Shown: positions 58,376 through 64,000 of the stretch, piece by piece
Position numbering within the stretch: the stretch's first letter is position 1
How the letters are laid out: every line of letters begins with the position of its first letter
DNA from: Telluria mixta
GTDB lineage: Bacteria > Pseudomonadota > Gammaproteobacteria > Burkholderiales > Burkholderiaceae_D
NCBI RefSeq assembly: GCF_029223865.1
Contig: NZ_CP119520.1
Coordinates: forward strand, 4,216,001-4,280,000
Direction of reading: 5' to 3'
Length of the DNA stretch: 64,000 nucleotides
Made by a program: the position numbers and the translations under genes
The notes under the pieces: model-generated
Databases searched by the model: none
What the model was told of the DNA's origin: nothing
What the model saw: the letters and a program-made list of their open reading frames with translations, nothing else

Positions 58376-58538
58376 CCCAGTTTGCATCAATCGTTTCCGG
58401 CAAGCACATCTATGTCTGAAACGTTTTGATACGATGTCGAAATGTAAAGACTTCCCGTCTGTAGTATAGTCGGACCGGTATTCCGGCCAGACCGGTCCCG
58501 GCACGCATGGTGCGTGCCGTCGTTTCAGGAGTTTTTAC

Positions 58539-59813
58539 ATGCATGCGGTAGCAACGGCAGCCACGTCCACGCCGTCCGACGAATTCTTTCTGGCGCGCCA
58601 GCCCATCCTCGGACGCGACCAGAAACTGGTGGCGTTCGAGTTGCTGTTTCGCGCCGCGCCGGAGCATGAGGACGCGCAGCTGACCGATTATGCCGCCGCC
58701 ACCGCCGCCGTGATCTCCCATGCGTCGCAACTGGGGATGAGAGAGGTGGTGGGCGAGCAGGTTGCCTTCGTCAATGTCGACGAGGTCGTGCTGATGAGCG
58801 ATTTCGTCCGCTTCCTGCCTCCCGATAAGGTTATTCTGGAAATCCTGGAAACCGTCCGTCCCACCACGGCCCTGCTGGCCCGCGTGCGGGAATTGAAAGA
58901 GCTCGGCTTTAAGTTCGCACTCGACGATGTTATAGGCCATTCCGAGCAGGTAAGCAAGCTGAGGAACCTCGTCGACGTCATCAAGATCGACCTGCAGGGC
59001 GTCGGGCGCGACGAACTCGCCGAACTCGTCCACACCTTGCGCGGGCCGCACCAGAAGCTGCTCGCGGAAAAGGTCGAGACCATCGAGGAATTCGAGTTAT
59101 GCCTGGAACTCGGCTTCGAATATTTCCAGGGCTATTATTTTGCGCGCCCCGCGATCCTGTCCGGCAAGAAGATCACGCCGTCCGAGCTCGTGCTGCTGCG
59201 TCTGTTCGATCTCATTCATTCGCAAGCCGACAACGACGCGATCGAGGCGGCCGTCAAGCGCGACCCGTTGCTGAGCCTGAACCTGCTGCGCCTCGTGAAC
59301 GGTCACCTGGCGGGCACGGGCGCGCCGCAGGTCGAATCGATCCCGCAAGCGCTCGTCCAGCTCGGCCGCAGCCAGTTGCAGCGCTGGGTGCAGATCCTGC
59401 TGTACAGCAGCCCGGAAGGACACGTCGAACTGAATTCGCCGCTGCTGCAGATGGCGACGACGCGCGGCCGCCTGCTCGAGCTGATGACCCTGACCCTGCG
59501 TCCGGGCGACGTGGCCGGGGCCAACACGGCCTTCACGGTCGGGATCATGTCGCTGATGGATGCGCTGTTCGACCTGCCGTTGCGCGAGATTCTCGATAAA
59601 GTCGACCTGTCGCGCGACGTCCGCGCCGCCCTGCTGGAGCGCGACGGCGACTATGGTGCGATGCTGAGCGTGGCGGAAGCGCTGGAGCACGCGGAGCCCG
59701 GCCGCAACCTGGCGGCCGCGCTGGACCGGCTTGGGCTATCGGTGAAGCAGGTGCGCGACATCGAACTGGCCGCGTTCGGCTGGGTGCGCGAACTCGGCGC
59801 CGAAGTCCACTGA
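58539..59813 (+). CDS. EAL-like/HDOD signalling protein
   Basis: A 424-residue protein of the YuxH type. It has an N-terminal degenerate EAL domain (FLARQPILGRDQKLVAFELLFR, DDVIG) and a C-terminal HDOD domain at about 210-400 (VKRDPLLSLNLLRLVNG). Most metal and catalytic residues of active EAL phosphodiesterases are missing, so c-di-GMP binding or protein interaction is likelier than hydrolysis. A frameshifted relative lies in the chemotaxis locus at 13189. The start at 58539 has CAGGAG 9 nt upstream. Confidence 0.88.
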   Translation: MHAVATAATSTPSDEFFLARQPILGRDQKLVAFELLFRAAPEHEDAQLTDYAAATAAVISHASQLGMREVVGEQVAFVNVDEVVLMSDFVRFLPPDKVILEILETVRPTTALLARVRELKELGFKFALDDVIGHSEQVSKLRNLVDVIKIDLQGVGRDELAELVHTLRGPHQKLLAEKVETIEEFELCLELGFEYFQGYYFARPAILSGKKITPSELVLLRLFDLIHSQADNDAIEAAVKRDPLLSLNLLRLVNGHLAGTGAPQVESIPQALVQLGRSQLQRWVQILLYSSPEGHVELNSPLLQMATTRGRLLELMTLTLRPGDVAGANTAFTVGIMSLMDALFDLPLREILDKVDLSRDVRAALLERDGDYGAMLSVAEALEHAEPGRNLAAALDRLGLSVKQVRDIELAAFGWVRELGAEVH

Positions 59814-59816
59814 CCT

Positions 59817-60566
59817 TTATTGCGCCAGGAAGAGGAAGACGGTCGGCTTCTTGTGGAAATCCGGCGCCTTGCCGGCAGCCAGTTGCGCCTTCCACTTCGC
59901 GGCCGTCTGCGTGCGCACGGTTTCCGTCGGCAGGGAGAGGTCGGTCGCCACGCACACCAGCGTGCCCGGCTGGCAGGTGGCGACGAGGGCTTCCAGCATT
60001 GCGCCGTTGCGGTACGGCGTCTCGATCAGCAACTGTGTCTGTTTCTCGCTGCGCGAGCGCTGCTCCAGTTGCTGGATGCGCTTGGTGCGCTGGGCGGCAT
60101 CCGTCGGCAGATAGCCGTTGAACGCGAAGCTCTGGCCGTTCAGCCCACTCGCCATGACGGACAGCAGCAGCGACGACGGCCCCACGAGCGGGCGCACGGG
60201 TACGCCGTGCTGGTGCGCCAGCCGGACGAGGTCGGCGCCCGGGTCCGCGACGGCCGGCACGCCCGCTTCCGACACGAGACCCGCGTCGCGGCCCTCCAGC
60301 AGCGGCGCGAGCAGGGCGGCCAGCGCCTGCGGCGGCGTATTCACATTGAGTTCGGCGATCCGGATGTCCTGCAAGGGAAGGGCGAGCGGATGGTCGATGG
60401 CGACCAGTTTCAGGAAGGCGCGCGCCGTCTTCGCGTTCTCGGCGACAAAGTAGTCGAGCTTGCTGGCGATGTCCTGCACCTGTTCGGGCAGGATGTGGGA
60501 CAGCGCGTGCGGTGCGGCCTCGGTCGGGCCGAGGGTGTTCGGGATCAGGTAGAGCGTACCGGGCAT
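59817..60566 (-). CDS. RsmI-like SAM methyltransferase
   Basis: A 249-residue protein of the tetrapyrrole-methylase fold: MPGTLYLIPNTLGP at the start, GRDAGLVSEAGVPAVADPGADLV and LVGPSSLLLSVMASGL. It is shorter than, and distinct from, RsmI itself, which methylates C1402 of 16S rRNA. Its gene is 5 bp after maf, so the two are one operon. An RNA target is the usual guess. Confidence 0.85.
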   Translation of the reverse strand: MPGTLYLIPNTLGPTEAAPHALSHILPEQVQDIASKLDYFVAENAKTARAFLKLVAIDHPLALPLQDIRIAELNVNTPPQALAALLAPLLEGRDAGLVSEAGVPAVADPGADLVRLAHQHGVPVRPLVGPSSLLLSVMASGLNGQSFAFNGYLPTDAAQRTKRIQQLEQRSRSEKQTQLLIETPYRNGAMLEALVATCQPGTLVCVATDLSLPTETVRTQTAAKWKAQLAAGKAPDFHKKPTVFLFLAQ

Positions 60567-60571
60567 GATTG

Positions 60572-61177
60572 TTATTGTTGGAGATTAAAGAATGGCATGC
60601 CGGCGCGGCGCAGCATGCCGGTCAGCGCGATCAGGGGCAGGCCGGTAAGGGCGGTCGGATCGCTGCTGTCGATACGTTCGAGCAGCGCGATGCCGAGTCC
60701 CTCGTTCTTGGCGCTGCCGGCGCAGTCGTACGGTTGTTCGATGCGCAGGTAGGCGTCCAGCTCCGCATCCGGCAGGTCGCGGAACGTCACGAACACCTGG
60801 ACATTCTCGACCTGCGCCGTGCCCGTCCGCCCGTCCCACAGGCACAGGGCCGTATGAAACACGACGCGGCGGCCGCGCATCATCTGCAACTGGGCGAGGG
60901 CGCGGGCGTGGTCGCCCGGCTTGCCGATCTGGATGCCGTCCAGCGTGGCCACCTGGTCCGAGCCGATCACGAGCGCGCCCGGGTTGGCAAGGGCGACGGC
61001 CGCGGCTTTCTCGCGCGCCAGCCGCAGCGCCGTCGCTTCCGGTGTTTCGCCGGGATGCGGCGTCTCGTCGATGTCGGGAGACATGGCTTCGAATGGCAGG
61101 CGCAGGCGACCCAGAAGCTCGCGGCGGTAGGCGGAACTGGAGGCCAGGATGAGGCGCGGAAGGGTGGAGCTCGGCAT
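60572..61177 (-). CDS. maf: Maf/YceF nucleotide pyrophosphatase
   Basis: YceF-type Maf enzymes hydrolyse m7GTP and related modified NTPs, a house-cleaning role. The 201-residue protein has the SSSAYRRELL signature, GSDQVATL with the catalytic Asp, and QPYDCAGSAKNEG. It is divergent from yceD, the usual arrangement upstream of rpmF-plsX-fabH. Confidence 0.93.
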   Translation of the reverse strand: MPSSTLPRLILASSSAYRRELLGRLRLPFEAMSPDIDETPHPGETPEATALRLAREKAAAVALANPGALVIGSDQVATLDGIQIGKPGDHARALAQLQMMRGRRVVFHTALCLWDGRTGTAQVENVQVFVTFRDLPDAELDAYLRIEQPYDCAGSAKNEGLGIALLERIDSSDPTALTGLPLIALTGMLRRAGMPFFNLQQ

Positions 61178-61282
61178 CGATTTTCGTAAATAAAACAGGA
61201 AGATAGCGCTTTGCGAGGAAGTCTTTGACTACGCGGGCAGAAGCCTGCTATTATCGCAGGTTTTCCGGGGATGTTTTTCCAA

Positions 61283-61780
61283 ATGAGCGCTTTTGTCATC
61301 GACGCCTTTGAATTTTGTCGGAACAACGGCCATCGTGAAGGCGTCACGCCGGTGGCGGAAATGCCCCGCCTGGCGGCTGATTGCGCCGACAAGTCCGGCG
61401 AGATCGCGTGGTCCATCGACGGCGGCCAGACCCGGCAAGGGTATCCGATGCTGACGTTGTCCGTCTCCGGTACCGTGCAACTGGTCTGCCAGCGCTGCCT
61501 GACCCCGTTCGGCTACGAGCTCGATTCGTCGACCGTGCTGGTGCTGGGCAAGGACGACCAGGAAGCGGACGAGATCGAGGAAATCCTCGACGATGAAAGT
61601 ATCGATGTGATCGTCGGCAGCCACACCTGCGACATCCGCGATCTGCTGGAAGATGAAGCCCTGCTGGCCCTGCCGCAGGCACCGAAGCACGAGGTGTGCC
61701 CCGATACCAAGCTGCTGGACGCCATCAAGTCCGAGAAGGTATCGCCGTTCGCGGCACTGAAGAGCCTCAAATCTGAATAA
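61283..61780 (+). CDS. yceD: YceD/DUF177 family protein
   Basis: YceD proteins lie upstream of rpmF almost everywhere and are linked to 23S rRNA and ribosome biogenesis. The 165-residue protein has the central CxxC (LVCQRCLTPF), an acidic stretch (EADEIEEILDDE) and a C-terminal Cys (KHEVCPDTK). The ATG at 61283 (MSAFVIDAFE) is preferred. The ATG at 61271 has its GGGG too close to act as a ribosome site. Confidence 0.9.
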   Translation: MSAFVIDAFEFCRNNGHREGVTPVAEMPRLAADCADKSGEIAWSIDGGQTRQGYPMLTLSVSGTVQLVCQRCLTPFGYELDSSTVLVLGKDDQEADEIEEILDDESIDVIVGSHTCDIRDLLEDEALLALPQAPKHEVCPDTKLLDAIKSEKVSPFAALKSLKSE

Positions 61781-61990
61781 AAGAATTGCAGTGGGTGCTA
61801 CTGACAGGTAGGATTCGCAGCGTCAAAACGTGTCAAACGCGTGCAGCTCGAGTATTGAGTCATCGTTGTAAGGCAGCGTTAAACATGTCGGCAATGGCAG
61901 TCCCAACGTTATTGCCGCTGGGATACTCGATGCGCATGTACTTGCAAGTCGAATGTGTTAGAATTTTAGAACTTAAGTTTAGGAGTCATC

Positions 61991-62173
61991 ATGGCAGTTC
62001 AACAGAATAAGAAGTCCCCGTCGAAGCGCGGCATGCACCGTTCGCACGATTTCCTGACCGCCCCGAACCTGGCAGTCGAGCCGACCACCGGCGAAACGCA
62101 CCTGCGTCACCACATCAGCCCGAACGGTTTCTACCGTGGCCGTAAAGTGCTCAAGACCAAGAACGACGAGTAA
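61991..62173 (+). CDS. rpmF: 50S ribosomal protein L32
   Basis: A 60-residue basic protein starting [17 protein letters not shown], the L32 signature. It has no cysteines, so it is the zinc-free form. An extended -10-like TGTTAGAAT at 61956-61964 and AGGAG 7 nt before the ATG suggest its own promoter in addition to readthrough from yceD. Confidence 0.97.
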   Translation: MAVQQNKKSPSKRGMHRSHDFLTAPNLAVEPTTGETHLRHHISPNGFYRGRKVLKTKNDE

Positions 62174-62199
62174 TCGACGTCTTGCTGTTTTGTTCCATG

Positions 62200-62243
62200 A
62201 AAGCGGTGCAACGTATGTCGAATGCGTGGCGCCGCTTTTTCTT
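62200..62243 (+). terminator. Terminator candidate after rpmF
   Basis: AAGCGGTGC pairs with GCGCCGCTT (one G-U or mismatch) and TTTC follows. The loop is long at about 19 nt. Confidence 0.55.
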
Positions 62244-62349
62244 TCGCGGTAACCCCGTCATTTACCATCCCGCTGACTCGGCTCGCTTTGTACCCCGCCG
62301 AGAACACGCCGCCGCCGGCCGACCTTGAGCCCGCGGTTCATCCCGACAA

Positions 62350-63390
62350 ATGACAATCAAAATTTCCATCGACTGCATGGGCGGCGACCACGGCCCCGCC
62401 GTGACCATCCCGGCAGCCCTCGCATTCCTCAAGCGCGAACCCGACGCCGAGCTGATCCTCGTCGGTCAGGAAGAGCTGGTCCGCGCTGAACTCAAGAAAC
62501 ATCATGCGGGCGAGAACCCGCGCCTGACCGTCCGCCATGCCGCCGAAGTGGTCGCGATGGACGATCCCATCGAAGTCGCCCTGCGCCGCAAGAAGGATTC
62601 GTCGATGCGCGTCGCCATCGAGCTCGTCAAGGATGGCAGCGCCGACGTCTGCGTCTCCGCCGGCAATACGGGCGCGCTCATGGCCATCTCCCGTTATGTC
62701 CTGAAAACCATGGCCGACGTCGACCGTCCGGCCATCTGCTCGATCCTGCCGAACTCGAAGGGCGGTCCGACGTACATGCTGGACCTGGGCGCCAACGTGG
62801 ATTGCGAACCGCACCACCTGCACCAGTTCGCCATCATGGGCGCCGTGCTGTTCGAGGCGATGGAGCACCGCCGCCCGAGCATCGGCCTGCTGAATGTCGG
62901 CACGGAAGAGATCAAGGGCAACGAAGTGGTCAAGGCCACCGCGCCCCTGCTGCGGGCCGACCATGAACGCGGCGTGCTGAATTTCCATGGCAACGTCGAA
63001 GGCAACGACATCTTCAAGGGCACGGTCGACGTCGTTGTGTGCGACGGGTTCGTCGGCAACGTGACCTTGAAGGCGATCGAGGGCCTGTCGCGCTTCTTCA
63101 AGACGACGTTCATGGAAAGCACCATGTCGAAACTCGGTGCTCTGCTGGCGCGCAAGTCGCTCAAGAAGCTGAACCCCGAAAGTTATAACGGTGCCGGCCT
63201 GCTGGGTCTGAAAGGCCTGGTCTTCAAGAGCCATGGCGGTGCCAATGCCTACGCCTACGAGTGGGCACTTCGACGCGCTTTTGACGCGGCGAAATATAAT
63301 GTGCAAGCGCAACTCTCGACCTTGATCGCCGAAATGTTGCCGCAAGCTCCCAATCCGGAAGCGCCAGGCTCAACCATTCAGCAGGGTTAG
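62350..63390 (+). CDS. plsX: Phosphate acyltransferase PlsX
   Basis: PlsX makes acyl-phosphate from acyl-ACP for phospholipid synthesis. The 346-residue protein starts [16 protein letters not shown] and has [35 protein letters not shown] and a C-terminal helix. It is followed 2 bp later by fabH, linking phospholipid and fatty-acid synthesis in one operon. Confidence 0.97.
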   Translation: MTIKISIDCMGGDHGPAVTIPAALAFLKREPDAELILVGQEELVRAELKKHHAGENPRLTVRHAAEVVAMDDPIEVALRRKKDSSMRVAIELVKDGSADVCVSAGNTGALMAISRYVLKTMADVDRPAICSILPNSKGGPTYMLDLGANVDCEPHHLHQFAIMGAVLFEAMEHRRPSIGLLNVGTEEIKGNEVVKATAPLLRADHERGVLNFHGNVEGNDIFKGTVDVVVCDGFVGNVTLKAIEGLSRFFKTTFMESTMSKLGALLARKSLKKLNPESYNGAGLLGLKGLVFKSHGGANAYAYEWALRRAFDAAKYNVQAQLSTLIAEMLPQAPNPEAPGSTIQQG

Positions 63391-63392
63391 CA

Positions 63393-64000
63393 ATGACTTA
63401 CAGCAAAATTATCGGCACCGGCAGCTACCTGCCGGAAAAGCGTGTCACTAACGACGACCTCGCGGCCCAGCTTGCCGTCAAGGGCATCGAGACGTCGGAC
63501 GAGTGGATCGTGACCCGCAGCGGCATCTCCGCGCGCCACTACGCCGCGCCCGACGAAAACGCGTCGGACCTGGCCGTGAACGCGGCGCGCAAGGCGCTCG
63601 AGGCGTCCGGTCTCGAAGCCGAGCAGATCGACCTGATCATCGTCGCCACGTCGACGCCGGATTATTTCGGCAGCTTCCCGAGCACGGCCTGCATCGTCCA
63701 GAACAAGCTGGGCATGCGAAACAACAGCGCCGCGTTCGACATGGGCGCCGTGTGCTCGGGCTTCGTCTACGCGATGGCGACGGCCGATGCGTTCATCAAG
63801 GCCGGCAATGCGAAGAACGTGCTCGTGATCGGCACGGAAGTGTTCTCGCGGATCCTCGACTTCGATGACCGCACCACCTGCGTGCTGTTCGGCGACGGCG
63901 CCGGCGCCGTCGTGCTGGCCGCGTCCGAGGAACCGGGCGTGCTGGCCGTCAAGCTGCACGCCGATGGCAGCCATGGCGGCATCCTGTGCGGCCCCGCGAA
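63393..64000 (+). CDS. fabH: 3-oxoacyl-ACP synthase III, cut by the window edge
   Basis: FabH condenses acetyl-CoA with malonyl-ACP to start fatty-acid synthesis. About 202 of the usual ~325 residues are present. The catalytic Cys121 sits in [12 protein letters not shown], and the N-terminus ([20 protein letters not shown]) matches the family. The His and Asn of the active site lie beyond the window. Confidence 0.96.
   Translation, partial: MTYSKIIGTGSYLPEKRVTNDDLAAQLAVKGIETSDEWIVTRSGISARHYAAPDENASDLAVNAARKALEASGLEAEQIDLIIVATSTPDYFGSFPSTACIVQNKLGMRNNSAAFDMGAVCSGFVYAMATADAFIKAGNAKNVLVIGTEVFSRILDFDDRTTCVLFGDGAGAVVLAASEEPGVLAVKLHADGSHGGILCGPA

Overview
The window is a GC-rich chromosomal segment of a flagellated betaproteobacterium, most like the Oxalobacteraceae (Massilia/Telluria and relatives). 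This rests on several features: an flhDC-motAB-che locus in betaproteobacterial order, an EarP/EF-P pair with Arg32, DUF3460 and DUF349 proteins, a PanC-ScpA neighbourhood, PEP-CTERM exoproteins, and the yceD-rpmF-plsX-fabH block. No database search was run. All family names come from reading motifs in the translated sequence.

Layout. 1-1181 is the truncated kynureninase gene (minus strand). 1182-1765 is a long non-coding region holding four ~76-bp units, each with a sigma-28-like promoter pointing at flhDC. 1766-14396 is the motility and chemotaxis locus: flhD, flhC, a membrane-attached methyltransferase, motA, motB, a CheZ-like protein, cheY, cheA, cheW, cheR, cheD, cheB, a second cheY, cheZ, and a frameshifted EAL/HDOD gene. 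A convergent PilZ brake gene (ycgR-like) closes the block. 15307-25502 carries panC, scpA, a DUF3460 protein, an unidentified Rossmann-like protein, a small lipoprotein, metG, apbC, an RlmN-like enzyme, a 2H phosphoesterase and a diguanylate cyclase. 25689-28102 is gltX followed by three tRNA-Ala(GGC) and five tRNA-Glu(TTC). 28119-34729 holds earP-efp, a Tat amidase, a DHA2-type exporter, a TssQ-like lipoprotein and a pseudokinase with a PEGA domain.

34842-43301 (minus strand) has dbpA, two small uncharacterised proteins, the initiator tRNA, a methyltransferase and sbcDC. 43438-49635 has a YcaQ/AlkX-type glycosylase, a hemerythrin-like protein behind an FNR-type promoter, a DUF349 protein, moaE, crcB and a YiaA/YiaB protein. 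49640-53615 has a CLC antiporter of apparent fluoride type and clpB behind a heat-shock-like promoter. 53668-55290 holds two tandem PEP-CTERM paralogues. 55726-59813 has aceA, rlmJ and a second EAL/HDOD gene. 59817-64000 has an RsmI-like methyltransferase, maf, yceD, rpmF, plsX and the start of fabH.

How it works together. FlhDC starts the flagellar hierarchy, MotAB drives rotation and the Che proteins set its direction. YcgR (a c-di-GMP-responsive brake), the diguanylate cyclase and the EAL/HDOD proteins suggest a second-messenger layer on the same motor. crcB and the CLC gene look like a two-protein fluoride-efflux module. The strongest candidate for something not described before is the tandem array of sigma-28-like promoters upstream of flhDC, which would let the late flagellar sigma factor feed back on the master regulator. 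The pseudokinase-PEGA/lipoprotein pair and the second CheZ-type active site come next. I saw no CRISPR array, phage, transposase or integrase, and no defence system.
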